From NCBI GenBank assembly GCA_023437225.1, contig JAEZGS010000017.1, positions 1 to 64,000 on the forward strand: a DNA stretch of 64,000 nucleotides, in the 5' to 3' direction. The DNA is from Bacteroidota bacterium. GTDB taxonomy: Bacteria; Bacteroidota; Bacteroidia; Chitinophagales; Chitinophagaceae. The first letter of the stretch is position 1; each line of letters starts with the position of its first letter. Below, one piece after another: positions 7,957 to 16,587 of this stretch. The notes under the pieces were generated by a model that worked only from the letters and a program-made list of their open reading frames with translations, ran no database searches and was not told where the DNA came from. A program made the translations under genes and the position numbers.

Positions 7957-8925
7957 CTAATGTTTTCCCGCTCGTTTCTTGATCATTCCACCGCGGGTAT
8001 CCTTAATGCTATGCATTACAACGAATGCTTCATCATCTATAAGGTAGATCTCGTTTTTTAAACGGGTCACTTCGAGTCGTGTTACCACTGTGAAAACGAT
8101 TTCCGTTTCCTTATCAACGTATCCTTGTTTTCCAAATCCCCCAACCCCACGATATACGGTGATTCCGCGACCAAGTTTCGAGGTAATCATATGACGGATG
8201 TCGGCGCTCTTATGCGATATAATGGTAACGCCGGTGTATTCCTCAATACCCTCGATGAGAAAGTCTACAGTTTTGGACGCCGATAAATAGGTGAGCATTG
8301 AGTACAACGCGGCTTCGATCCCGAGGAAATAAACAGCAGAAGTGAAGATCAGAATATTGATCATCATTATAATGTCACCAATAGTAGCGGTTCCCTTTCT
8401 GCTTAAATGAATGGCAAGGATCTCTGTGCCATCCAAAACAGAACCACCGCGAATGGCAAACCCGATACCTGCACCCAGGAAGAAACCACCAAAAACGGCA
8501 ACAAGTAGTTTGTCGTTGGTGACTGTAGGATATTCTATAAAATTGAGGCACAGTGCCAGCCCTACAATTGCGGCTGCGGCTTTGAAGCTAAAGGCTTTGC
8601 CCATATGCCTGTATGCGAGAAAAATGAAGGGCAAATTGACAATTATTATGATCAGGGAGAGCGAAAGCCCGGTAATTCTTGTGAGAAGAAGTGATATGCC
8701 GGTAGCCCCACCGTCAATGAAATGGTTAGGAAGGAGAAATGACTTCAGGCCGAAACCTGCAGATAATATTCCCAGTGAAATATACAAACCTGCTACAATA
8801 TTGTTGCGCAGCGTCTTGCGAAACAGGTATTGCTGTTTCCCCTGCCTGTATTGGCTGATAGCCGTAGCAGCATCAACGGTCACAGCCGGTGCAACCCGAA
8901 CATTTTCCACTACATCTTGTTCCAT
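7957..8925 (-). CDS. YitT family membrane protein (DUF2179 tail)
   Basis: A 322-residue protein with five or six membrane helices between about residues 43 and 215, glycine-rich in the manner of YitT (GLKSFLLPNHFIDGGATGISLL). A C-terminal soluble DUF2179 domain follows from about residue 230 (SHKSADIRHMITSKLGRGITVYRGVGGF), a small ligand-binding-type fold. Transport activity has been proposed for the family but no substrate is established. It sits in the inner membrane. Its stop is five bases from the convergent epimerase gene. Confidence 0.85.
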   Translation of the reverse strand: MEQDVVENVRVAPAVTVDAATAISQYRQGKQQYLFRKTLRNNIVAGLYISLGILSAGFGLKSFLLPNHFIDGGATGISLLLTRITGLSLSLIIIIVNLPFIFLAYRHMGKAFSFKAAAAIVGLALCLNFIEYPTVTNDKLLVAVFGGFFLGAGIGFAIRGGSVLDGTEILAIHLSRKGTATIGDIIMMINILIFTSAVYFLGIEAALYSMLTYLSASKTVDFLIEGIEEYTGVTIISHKSADIRHMITSKLGRGITVYRGVGGFGKQGYVDKETEIVFTVVTRLEVTRLKNEIYLIDDEAFVVMHSIKDTRGGMIKKRAGKH

Positions 8926-8977
8926 CTTTTAAGTTAATAGAAATTCCGTTGAGAAGGAAATAGAACTAAGCAAACCT

Positions 8978-8985
8978 TACCTTTG
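8978..8985 (+). promoter_or_regulatory. Putative -7 box of prfC
   Basis: TACCTTTG is a perfect match to the Bacteroidota -7 element TAnnTTTG, 12 bases before the prfC start codon. No TTTG lies at the expected distance upstream, so only the -7 part is supported. Confidence 0.4.
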
Positions 8986-8997
8986 CGGCTCGAAATT

Positions 8998-10590
8998 ATG
9001 AAGTACACTAACGAGATCAATAAGAGGCGAACCTTCGCGATCATTTCACACCCGGACGCCGGTAAAACCACATTGACCGAAAAGTTTTTGCTTTTTGGGG
9101 GTGCAATCCAGACTGCAGGAGCGGTGAAAAGCAACAAGATTAAAAAACACGCGACCAGCGATTTCATGGAAATTGAACGCCAGCGTGGAATTTCCGTGGC
9201 CACGAGTGTGATGAGCTTTGAATACAGGGGAATTCTTGTAAACCTTTTGGATACACCGGGACACAAAGACTTCGCCGAAGATACTTACAGGACATTGACA
9301 GCTGTTGACAGTGTGATACTTGTGGTGGACAGCGTGAATGGGGTAGAAGACCAAACTCGGCGGCTGATGGAGGTTTGTCGAATGCGCGACACGCCGGTTA
9401 TCGTATTCATTAATAAGATGGACCGCGACGGAAAGAACAGGTTCGACCTACTCGAGGAGATAGAGAATGAATTGAAGATATCGCTACATCCTATGACCTG
9501 GCCCATCAATAGTGGTAAGGACTTCAAAGGCGTGTACAACCTGCATGATAAGAACCTGCTTCTGTTCACGGCAAATACTAAGGCAACAGAGGAAGACACA
9601 TTTAAGATCACTGATCTCGGTGATTCGGCATTGTCGGAAAAACTAGGCGATAAGGACGCCGCCATGCTTCGCGAAGATGTGGAACTGATCGATGGCGTTT
9701 ATGGTGAACTTAATTCCGATGATTACCTCGCTGGAAAAGTGGCACCGGTATTTTTTGGATCGGCCATTAACAACTTCGGTGTGAGAGAAATGCTTGACAC
9801 CTTTATACGTATTGCGCCTACACCAAGGAGTCGGGAGACAAGTGCGCGCACTGTAGATGTTTTAGAGGACCGCTTCAGTGGATTTATTTTTAAAATACAT
9901 GCGAACCTTGATCCCAAGCATCGCGACCGTATCGCTTTTCTACGGGTATGCTCCGGCAGATTTGAGCGTAACAAGTATTTTCATCATGTACGACTGGATA
10001 AGGATGTTCGGTTCAGCAATCCATATACGTTTCTGGCGCGCGACAAAGATGTAATTGATGAAGCGTATCCGGGAGATGTAGTAGGATTATTTGATACCGG
10101 TAATTTTAAGATTGGGGATACGCTGACAGAAGGAGAGGAGTTTTATTTTACGGGCATTCCATCATTTTCACCTGAGATCTTTAAAGAAGTGGTGAATAAA
10201 GATCCGATGAAAACAAAGCAGCTGGAGAAGGGGTTATTACAATTAACTGATGAAGGAGTTGCGCAATTGTTCACGCAGTATGGCGGCAATAGAAAGATCA
10301 TTGGGTGTGTTGGTGAGCTGCAGTTTGAAGTGATCCAATACAGGTTGTTGCAGGAGTATGGAGCATCCGTTCAGTTCAATTCCGTTCCATTCTATAAAGC
10401 CTGCTGGATCACAAGCAAGGATTCCAGAAAGTTGGAAGACTTTATTAAGTTTAAGTCGAGCAACATTGCCCGTGACAAGGACGGACACCTGGTGTACCTC
10501 GCCCAAAGTGAGTGGTTTTTAAATACGGAAAGAACCAATAACCCCGATATCGAGTTTCATTTTTCTTCGGAGATACATAAGGAGAACTAG
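8998..10590 (+). CDS. prfC: Peptide chain release factor 3
   Basis: A 530-residue translational GTPase. The G1 motif SHPDAGKTT is at about residues 17-25; RQRGISVATSVM in the switch region, DTPGHKDF (G3) and INKMDRDGKN (G4) follow, with the RF3-specific C-terminal domain ending in FHFSSEIHKEN. RF3 recycles RF1 and RF2 from the ribosome after peptide release. The ATG at 8998 is the natural start; the TTG at 8983 would lie inside the likely promoter box. It is followed at once by heptad array C and the first S23 gene, and is convergent with purB. Confidence 0.96.
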   Translation: MKYTNEINKRRTFAIISHPDAGKTTLTEKFLLFGGAIQTAGAVKSNKIKKHATSDFMEIERQRGISVATSVMSFEYRGILVNLLDTPGHKDFAEDTYRTLTAVDSVILVVDSVNGVEDQTRRLMEVCRMRDTPVIVFINKMDRDGKNRFDLLEEIENELKISLHPMTWPINSGKDFKGVYNLHDKNLLLFTANTKATEEDTFKITDLGDSALSEKLGDKDAAMLREDVELIDGVYGELNSDDYLAGKVAPVFFGSAINNFGVREMLDTFIRIAPTPRSRETSARTVDVLEDRFSGFIFKIHANLDPKHRDRIAFLRVCSGRFERNKYFHHVRLDKDVRFSNPYTFLARDKDVIDEAYPGDVVGLFDTGNFKIGDTLTEGEEFYFTGIPSFSPEIFKEVVNKDPMKTKQLEKGLLQLTDEGVAQLFTQYGGNRKIIGCVGELQFEVIQYRLLQEYGASVQFNSVPFYKACWITSKDSRKLEDFIKFKSSNIARDKDGHLVYLAQSEWFLNTERTNNPDIEFHFSSEIHKEN

Positions 10591-10596
10591 TTGATA

Positions 10597-10629
10597 CGAA
10601 ATGCGAAATGCTAAATGCTAAATGCAAAG
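10597..10629. repeat. Heptad array C (CTAAATG)n, left of S23 copy 1
   Basis: Four full units in strict 7-base register (CGAAATG twice, CTAAATG twice) and a partial fifth, starting six bases after the prfC stop. It is the inverted counterpart of array D: AAATGCTAAA occurs here on the plus strand and in D on the minus strand. Confidence 0.88.
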
Positions 10630-10712
10630 ATTAGAGCTATCGTATCTTTCCGCTTGCGTCTTATACACTTCCTGGATAAAGAAAAATATCACCGAATGTC
10701 GTTTTTCTCACA

Positions 10713-10743
10713 TTGGTCGTTAAGTTCCGAGGAAGTAGTTTTG
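10713..10743 (+). promoter_or_regulatory. Possible promoter of S23 copy 1
   Basis: ATTG (10712-10715) and a perfect TAnnTTTG box, TAGTTTTG (10736-10743), are 20 bases apart. The box ends only four bases before the ATG of the S23 gene, so a transcript started here would have almost no leader or begin at or after the ATG. That makes the call uncertain. Confidence 0.3.
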
Positions 10744-10747
10744 ACTT

Positions 10748-11110
10748 ATGAAAGACGTGAGGAGACTTCAAATATATCAGGATGCTTATCAGCTGTCGTT
10801 AGAAATTTATATTGAAACAAGAAAATTCCCCAGCGACGAAATATTTGGTTTGACAGCACAATTACGCCGTGCAGCTTATTCCATCGCTGCAAATATAGCT
10901 GAGGGATATCGAAAAAAATCACCGAAAGAAAAGCTTCACTTTTATAATACTTCCTTGTGTTCGTTAGAGGAATGCAGATACTTTGCGTCACTGGCTACTG
11001 ATCTAAAGTACATGGAGCATAATAAGTTCGATTCGCGACTTGATCAAGTTGGCCGGAACTTATTCAACTATAGCCAGGCCATAAAGAAAAATCCCATGGA
11101 GGGTCTTTGA
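10748..11110 (+). CDS. Four-helix-bundle protein, S23/IVP family (copy 1)
   Basis: A 120-residue protein of the S23/intervening-sequence (four helix bundle, TIGR02436-like) family, related in fold to the Avd protein of diversity-generating retroelements. The core motifs RAAYSIAAN, EGYRK, KEKLHFYN and CSLEEC lie between about residues 36 and 75 and are shared with the copies at 29341 and 49409. The predicted form is four helices assembling into a ring with a basic surface; family members are thought to bind nucleic acid, but no activity is known for stand-alone members. It lies alone between convergent prfC and purB, bracketed by arrays C and D; its stop codon touches array D. Confidence 0.88.
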   Translation: MKDVRRLQIYQDAYQLSLEIYIETRKFPSDEIFGLTAQLRRAAYSIAANIAEGYRKKSPKEKLHFYNTSLCSLEECRYFASLATDLKYMEHNKFDSRLDQVGRNLFNYSQAIKKNPMEGL

Positions 11111-11171
11111 CATTTCACATTAAGCTTTTAGCTTTTTGCTTTTAGCATTTACCTTTTAGCATTTGGCTTTC
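11109..11171. repeat. Heptad array D (AGCTTTT/AGCATTT)n, right of S23 copy 1
   Basis: Seven to nine tandem units of 7 bases (AGCTTTT twice, TGCTTTT, AGCATTT, ACCTTTT, AGCATTT, GGCTTTC) fill the whole space between the S23 stop codon and the purB stop codon. It is in inverted orientation to array C. Confidence 0.88.
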
Positions 11172-12517
11172 TATTGCTCCGCCATCACTCCCACATAACT
11201 CGATGGGCTGATTGCTTTCAGTTCTTTCTTTATTGCAGATGAAACATTAAGCCCGTCAATAAATTTGTGCATGCTTTCTTTTGTGATTTGTGCATTACCA
11301 CGCGTAAGATCTTTAAGGACTTCGTAAGGATTGGGATAATTTTCTCTGCGCAAGATGGTTTGAACAGCTTCCGCAACTACCGCCCAGTTCGCTTCCAGGT
11401 CGGCCTCAATCTTCGGAGAATTAAGTAATAATTTGCCAAGCCCTTTTTCTATTGACCGAATTGCAAGTAAAGTATGGGCAAGCGGAACTCCGATGTTGCG
11501 CAACACAGTGGAGTCGGTCAGATCTCTTTGTAATCGCGAAACCGGAAGCTTCATCGCAAGGTGATCAAACATTGCATTCGCCACGCCAAGATTTCCTTCG
11601 GCATTTTCAAAATCAATAGGGTTTACCTTATGCGGCATCGCAGATGAACCAACTTCCCCTTTCTTTACTTTTTGCTTGAAGTAATCCATGGAAATGTATG
11701 TCCATAAGTCGCGACAAAAATCGATCAGTATTGTATTCAGTCTTCGAATACCATCAAAATGTGCAGCAAGGTTATCGTAATGCTCGATCTGTGTGGTGAA
11801 TTGTTGACGTTGTAATCCCAACGACACTTCGACAAAATCATTTCCGAGCTTAACCCAATCTTTTTTCGGGAATGCAATAGCATGAGCGTTGAAATTTCCC
11901 GTTGCACCGCCAAACTTTGCCGTAAATGGAACCTGTATAAAAAGTTCCACTTGTTTGCTGATGCGTTCTATGAATACCATGATCTCTTTTCCAAGCCGGG
12001 TAGGACTTGCAGGTTGTCCATGTGTTCTGGCCAACATGGGTATTTCGCGCCAGTCATTGGCAAGTATTTGAAGCTGCCTGTTCAGGTTTAATATTGATGG
12101 CAGGTATTCATATTCTATAGCATGCTTCCAGGAAAGTGGAATGGCGGTATTATTGATATCCTGCGACGTCAATCCGAAATGGATCCACTCACGCATTTCA
12201 CCCGCGCCGGCTTCATCCAACTTTTCTTTCAAAAAATATTCAACTGCTTTGACATCGTGATTGGTAACCGCTTCTTTTGCTTTAATATTCTCTGCATCTT
12301 CAAGACTGAAGTTTTCTATGACTGCCTTCAATTGCTTTCGGGCGGACGCACTGATCGAAAAAAACTTATGATCTGCAAGGAAAAGAAAGTATTCGATCTC
12401 AACCCAAACCCTGTACTTTATCAGGCCAAATTCTGAGAAGTAATCCGATAGCTGTTGAACCTGTTTACGGTAACGTCCGTCTATCGGTGAAATGGCAGTC
12501 AGGGCATTTAATTCCAT
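11171..12517 (-). CDS. purB: Adenylosuccinate lyase
   Basis: A 448-residue member of the fumarase/aspartase superfamily. The opening LTAISPIDGRYR is typical of the PurB branch; HFGLTSQDINNT lies at about 113-124, RTHGQPASP with the catalytic histidine at about 164-172, and the superfamily signature GSSAMPHKVNP at 290-300. It catalyses two steps of purine synthesis: SAICAR to AICAR and adenylosuccinate to AMP, each releasing fumarate. Length and motifs are complete. Its last codon is reached directly by heptad array D. It is divergent from mqnA. Confidence 0.95.
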   Translation of the reverse strand: MELNALTAISPIDGRYRKQVQQLSDYFSEFGLIKYRVWVEIEYFLFLADHKFFSISASARKQLKAVIENFSLEDAENIKAKEAVTNHDVKAVEYFLKEKLDEAGAGEMREWIHFGLTSQDINNTAIPLSWKHAIEYEYLPSILNLNRQLQILANDWREIPMLARTHGQPASPTRLGKEIMVFIERISKQVELFIQVPFTAKFGGATGNFNAHAIAFPKKDWVKLGNDFVEVSLGLQRQQFTTQIEHYDNLAAHFDGIRRLNTILIDFCRDLWTYISMDYFKQKVKKGEVGSSAMPHKVNPIDFENAEGNLGVANAMFDHLAMKLPVSRLQRDLTDSTVLRNIGVPLAHTLLAIRSIEKGLGKLLLNSPKIEADLEANWAVVAEAVQTILRRENYPNPYEVLKDLTRGNAQITKESMHKFIDGLNVSSAIKKELKAISPSSYVGVMAEQ

Positions 12518-12527
12518 TGAAAATTGA

Positions 12528-12560
12528 TTGTATTTATTCGCGCCTATGAGTTTAACTTTG
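12528..12560 (+). promoter_or_regulatory. Putative promoter of mqnA
   Basis: A perfect Bacteroidota -7 box, TAACTTTG (12553-12560), lies 19 bases before the mqnA start, with TTG at 12528-12530 as a possible -33 element 22 bases upstream, slightly further than usual. It lies in the 62-base gap between the divergent purB and mqnA. Confidence 0.45.
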
Positions 12561-12579
12561 CGCCGTAAAATTAAACGAA

Positions 12580-13320
12580 TTGGAGAAGATAAAGGTTGGA
12601 ATTGTGAATTATCTTAATACCCGTCCCCTGTTGTATGGTATTGAGCGTTCATCGTTCCTTAGTGAAATGGAACTTGTAGGAGATTATCCCGCTAACGTTG
12701 CAAAGGCGCTACTGGAAAACAAGATTGATATTGGACTTGTACCTGTAGCAATTATCCCTCAGCTATCCGAGTATCATCTGTATACCGATTATGGAATTGG
12801 ATGCAATGGTAACGTTGCAACAGTTTGCATTTTCAGTGATGTACCGATTTCGGAAGTTGAGTCTGTTATACTGGATTATCAAAGTCGCACCTCTGTGCAG
12901 CTTGCACAGGTATTATTGAAAGAATTTTATAAAGTATCACCTAGAATTGTTGCTGCCACTGACAACTTTCAGGAAAATATCAAGGGTACCACTGCGGCAG
13001 TGTTGATCGGTGACAGATGCTTCGAGCAGGCAAAGTTATCGAAGTATACTTACGATCTTGGCGAGGCCTGGAAGATTCATACGGGATTGCCTTTTTTGTT
13101 TGCAGCATGGATAGCGAACAAGCCGATACCTGAAGATTTCATTGCACGCTTCAATGAAGCAAACAAAATGGGGTTGAATCATATTGAAGAGATAGTCAGT
13201 GATCTGAAATATGAGGGGTATGATCTGTTAGAATACTACACGAATAATATTGATTATCGCGTGGATGAATTTAAGCTTCAGGCTTTGAATTTGTTTTTGT
13301 CGAAGATGAAACAGCTCTAG
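12580..13320 (+). CDS. mqnA: Chorismate dehydratase, menaquinone synthesis
   Basis: A 246-residue periplasmic-binding-protein-fold enzyme of the MqnA/MqnD family. The opening KVGIVNYLNTRPLLYG is the family signature, and DYPANVAKALLENKIDIGLVPV, LDYQSRTSVQLA and HTGLPFLFAAW follow. MqnA removes water from chorismate to make 3-enolpyruvylbenzoate, the first step of the futalosine route to menaquinone. This implies that the organism makes menaquinone by the futalosine route; the other mqn genes are not here. The only start that fits is a TTG at 12580, because no in-frame ATG lies near the conserved beginning. Confidence 0.9.
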   Translation: MEKIKVGIVNYLNTRPLLYGIERSSFLSEMELVGDYPANVAKALLENKIDIGLVPVAIIPQLSEYHLYTDYGIGCNGNVATVCIFSDVPISEVESVILDYQSRTSVQLAQVLLKEFYKVSPRIVAATDNFQENIKGTTAAVLIGDRCFEQAKLSKYTYDLGEAWKIHTGLPFLFAAWIANKPIPEDFIARFNEANKMGLNHIEEIVSDLKYEGYDLLEYYTNNIDYRVDEFKLQALNLFLSKMKQL

Positions 13321-13444
13321 CTTGAGTTACATTCCCGTACCAACACTATGCAGGATACTTTGTAGTGAAAACAACCTGTTCCCATCGATTGAAGATGCTG
13401 AACTCATTGACCTTCACATTTACCAATGCTGTAGACCGAAGCAA

Positions 13445-13675
13445 TCATTTTTGTGCCTTGTTTGCATTTCCAAATCGATCTGTGGATGGCACCAATGCAA
13501 TGCTTGAGGCGGGATGCAGGTTATTGCCAGATGCATCCTTCGAATCGCCGTCAAATGGGTAGTATGCCACCAGGCCCCTGTTTAAGTCTACTTGTGCATT
13601 AGCATGATTAAAAGGCAGGAAAAATAGTAAAAGAATGATTAGGTTTGCGCCTAAATTCTGGAGCCATCTATGCAT
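13445..13675 (-). pseudogene. Truncated LamG-domain secreted protein
   Basis: The 76-residue reading frame encodes a signal peptide (LIILLLFFLPFNHANAQ) and the first strands of a LamG/concanavalin-like domain: GLVAYYPFDGDSKDASGNN, then STDRFGNANKAQK before a TGA. Intact Bacteroidota LamG proteins continue directly with a YSFDG-like segment and run for hundreds of residues. Here the next 120 bases on this strand hold only short frames with no continuing domain. It is therefore read as a broken remnant. Its start overlaps the 5' region of the epimerase gene on the other strand. The interval 13321-13713 holds nothing else that I can support. Confidence 0.6.
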
Positions 13676-13713
13676 CTCGGGTTCGGGATTTCATCGATAA
13701 ATGTAACGATATC

Positions 13714-14691
13714 ATGGATAAGCAGCAACATTTGAAAAAGAAAGAAATCCTGGTAACTGGAGGAGCGGGATTTGTAGGCTCCAATCTTGTCAGACAGTTG
13801 GTAAATCACGGAGCCTCAGTAACTGTGTTGGACGATTTTTTCACGGGATCGCCGGCCAATCTGGAGGGTATCAATTGTAATGTGATCAAAGGTACGGTAA
13901 CTGATAAGGATCTTGTGAATGAGGTAATTGCCGGTAAAGAAATTGTTTTTCATCTTGCCGCAAGAAATATCATTATTTCAAACAAAAATCCGCGCGAAGA
14001 TCTCGAAGTGAATGTTGTCGGTTCATTCAATGTTTTTGAAGCGTGTCGCAATCACAAGGTATCGCGAGTGGTATACACATCGACTTCATCAATATATGGT
14101 AACCCGAAAATTCTTCCCATCAGTGAGGAAGCTGAGACCTTGTTTCTAAGCTTCTATTCCGCCAGCAAATATTCGGCTGAGGTTTATGCACGTAGTTTTT
14201 ATGAGGTTTACGATCTTCCAGTGAGTGTCGTTCGTTATTCGAATGTATACGGATATAATCAATCACCCGCCAATCCATATTGCGGAGTTATTGGAAAGTT
14301 TATTGATGCAGCGCTCAACGGCCGGGCTATTACCATACATGGCGATGGCGAACAAACACGTGACTTTACATTTATTGATGACGCTGTTGATGCCACTATA
14401 CAGGCGGCTATTGCACCGAAAGCGATTGGCGAGGTTTACAATGTAGGAACCGGCGTGGAAGTATCGGTGAATACTCTTGCCGGTTTAATTAATGAGGTTG
14501 CCAATTCTCCAGTAGACATTCAGTATATCGACAAACGGGATATCGATAATATCAGAAGACGCGTGGTCAACATCGAGAAAGCCCGATATGGCCTTCAATA
14601 TAGCCCCCAGTTTACGCTGAAACGAGGTCTTGAATTGACTGTGGAATGGTTTAGAGAAAAAGTTGTAAACGTACCAAACGTTGCCCAATAA
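13714..14691 (+). CDS. NAD-dependent sugar epimerase/dehydratase
   Basis: A 325-residue extended short-chain dehydrogenase. The nucleotide-binding GGAGFVGSN lies at about residues 16-24 and the catalytic Y-x3-K pair (YSASK) at 148-152, with TSTSSIYG at about 122-129. RYSNVYGYNQSP and HGDGEQTRDFTFIDD follow in the manner of UDP-glucose 4-epimerase and dTDP-glucose dehydratase relatives. It probably makes or interconverts a nucleotide sugar for the glycosyltransferases that follow directly. The ATG at 13714 is chosen because the Rossmann strand starts ten residues later; the frame is open back to 13645 across the LamG remnant. It begins a four-gene run on the plus strand. Confidence 0.85.
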   Translation: MDKQQHLKKKEILVTGGAGFVGSNLVRQLVNHGASVTVLDDFFTGSPANLEGINCNVIKGTVTDKDLVNEVIAGKEIVFHLAARNIIISNKNPREDLEVNVVGSFNVFEACRNHKVSRVVYTSTSSIYGNPKILPISEEAETLFLSFYSASKYSAEVYARSFYEVYDLPVSVVRYSNVYGYNQSPANPYCGVIGKFIDAALNGRAITIHGDGEQTRDFTFIDDAVDATIQAAIAPKAIGEVYNVGTGVEVSVNTLAGLINEVANSPVDIQYIDKRDIDNIRRRVVNIEKARYGLQYSPQFTLKRGLELTVEWFREKVVNVPNVAQ

Positions 14692-14694
14692 CGC

Positions 14695-15639
14695 ATGCCA
14701 GCTTTATTAACGGTCGGTGTCATCAACTTCAACCAGGGTGAATATATTGCCCAATGCCTTGATTCAATCGCATCCCAAACATTTCGCGACTTTGTCCTTT
14801 ACATAATCGATGACCACAGTACTGACAATAGCATTGATTTAATCCGATCGTATATCCATACTCATAATCTGGAATGCAACGTGATTATCAATCCCGTTAA
14901 CCAGGGAATTTGCAAGAATCTCAACGATTTGCTTAAACTCTGTGACACTAAGTACTTCACTTTTGTTGCGGCCGATGATTGGGGTACAGAGAATCGTTTT
15001 GAGGATATGATTGAAATTCTTGAAGCAAGTGCAGACAATGTCTGTACTGTTTATAGTGATGCGGAGTTGGTCGACGAGTTCGCCAATCAATTATTTCCCT
15101 CATATATCAACTACTACCGTCCTGACCTTGACAAGTTAAATCCACCATCTGGCAAGATATTCCATGATCTTCTTGCTTACAATTTCATTCCGGCAATGGC
15201 TACAGTGACACGAACAAAGGCCCTTAAAGAGGTTGGTGGGTTTAATGAGAATCTAAAATTTGAGGACTTCGACCTATGGCTAAAGCTTGCTCATCGGTAT
15301 GAACTTATTTTTTCAGGAAGAAGTAAATGCTATTATAGAATCCTCGGCAATTCATTGATCCGAAGATTGGGCGCACGGAAATGGGAGGACATGATCCATA
15401 TTTATTTGAAATATGCTGGCGTATCAGAAAGCTCGGACTTAATCATCAAACCTCGAATAATGAAGAGCCTTGAGAATCTTTACTTCGAAGGATCAGAGAA
15501 GCTTGAAGAGTTTCAGGCAATGGTAAAAAAGCGTTATCCCTTGTCACTGAATTTTAAACTTCTCTACCTTGCATCAAAGCTCGGGATTGATGGAAGGCGG
15601 TTCAAAAACATTACAAATACAATTTTTAGAAGAAAGTGA
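14695..15639 (+). CDS. Glycosyltransferase family 2 (first of three)
   Basis: A 314-residue GT-A fold enzyme. It starts with the GT2 strand LTVGVINFNQGEYIAQCLDSI, then DDHSTDNS (nucleotide binding, about residues 39-46) and the ADDWGT metal-binding DxD-like segment near residue 94. It has a conserved FEDFDLWLKLA, the ED motif of many GT2 enzymes. There is no membrane helix, so it works at the inner face of the membrane on an activated sugar. It begins three bases after the epimerase stop and ends in a four-base GTGA overlap with the next gene, showing coupled translation. Donor and acceptor unknown. Confidence 0.88.
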   Translation: MPALLTVGVINFNQGEYIAQCLDSIASQTFRDFVLYIIDDHSTDNSIDLIRSYIHTHNLECNVIINPVNQGICKNLNDLLKLCDTKYFTFVAADDWGTENRFEDMIEILEASADNVCTVYSDAELVDEFANQLFPSYINYYRPDLDKLNPPSGKIFHDLLAYNFIPAMATVTRTKALKEVGGFNENLKFEDFDLWLKLAHRYELIFSGRSKCYYRILGNSLIRRLGARKWEDMIHIYLKYAGVSESSDLIIKPRIMKSLENLYFEGSEKLEEFQAMVKKRYPLSLNFKLLYLASKLGIDGRRFKNITNTIFRRK

Positions 15640-16586
15640 GTCAGGCTTCTCCACATATCTCCATCTGCATACCGGCATATAAACGGATTGAATTCATCGG
15701 GCGTCTATTGAAGTCGATCGTCATACAGGATTACAAAGACTACGAGGTGATCGTCACCGATGACAGTCCTGACGATTCGGTGCGCCGGCTATGTGATGAG
15801 TATACAAGTCAACTTCCTCTGAAATACTTTCGCAACACATCAACTCTCGGAACACCCGAAAACTGGAATGAAGGTATCAAGAGGGCTTCAGGAGCGTGGA
15901 TTAAATTAATGCATGATGACGATTGGTTCGAAGGGCCGGGTGCATTATCCAGGTTCGCTAAAGCAACGCACGATTACACAGACGCAGCATTTATTTTCTC
16001 TGCTTATACAAACCATCATTCCTCCACAGGAAAAAAAGAACTGGTGAATGTAGATGGCTTCAGATTTCGTGCGCTTAGAAAAAATCCATCCACGCTGTTT
16101 TCCCGCAACATTGTTGGGCCGCCAAGTGTGACGATCCACAGGAACGATGGGAAGTTCTACTACGATAAAAACGTTAAGTGGGTTGTAGATATAGATTTTT
16201 ACATCCGCTACCTTTCTCAGACACCTCCGTTTTACATCGACAAACCATTGATAAATGTGGGACTGGGAGAACACCAGGTAACCCAGGATTGCGTGCGGCA
16301 GCGAGTGGTAGAGATACCTGAAAACTTTTACCTGCTGAATAAGGTCGGATACGATAATATGTTTAACATCCTGGTATTTGATGCCTGGTGGCGACTGATG
16401 CGTAACCTTGAGATCACAAATACCAATGAAATTCGTGAAGCAGGTTATACTGGCCCTATTCCATTAGTAATTGAGTCGATCATAAAATTCCAGGCAAAAT
16501 TTTCAAAGCCGTTATTGAAATTTGGCCCTGCATCCAAGGCATTGATGACAATTGCATATTTAAAATATAAAAAACAAATCGGGTAG
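15636..16586 (+). CDS. Glycosyltransferase family 2 (second of three)
   Basis: A 316-residue GT2 enzyme with the same layout as its upstream neighbour: ISICIPAYKRIEFIGRLLKSI at the start, TDDSPDDS at about 41-48, and HDDDW (about residue 93) as the metal-binding acidic motif. A conserved WVVDIDFYIRYL segment lies near residue 183. It starts with GTG inside the stop codon of the previous gene. Its own stop is one base before the TTG start of the next gene. The three genes look like one transcription unit building one glycan. Confidence 0.86.
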   Translation: MSQASPHISICIPAYKRIEFIGRLLKSIVIQDYKDYEVIVTDDSPDDSVRRLCDEYTSQLPLKYFRNTSTLGTPENWNEGIKRASGAWIKLMHDDDWFEGPGALSRFAKATHDYTDAAFIFSAYTNHHSSTGKKELVNVDGFRFRALRKNPSTLFSRNIVGPPSVTIHRNDGKFYYDKNVKWVVDIDFYIRYLSQTPPFYIDKPLINVGLGEHQVTQDCVRQRVVEIPENFYLLNKVGYDNMFNILVFDAWWRLMRNLEITNTNEIREAGYTGPIPLVIESIIKFQAKFSKPLLKFGPASKALMTIAYLKYKKQIG

Positions 16587-16587
16587 T

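Noticed and set aside
8411..8932. 173-residue plus-strand frame over the YitT gene
   Set aside because: It lies wholly antisense to a clear membrane protein gene; its composition (Pro, Arg, Ser, Thr) is that of a shadow.
10615..10815. 66-residue frame starting in array C
   Set aside because: It crosses into the S23 gene in another frame and has no family features.
10748..11110. Diversity-generating retroelement accessory gene (avd)
   Set aside because: The fold is related, but no reverse transcriptase, template repeat or variable repeat is seen near any of the three S23 genes.
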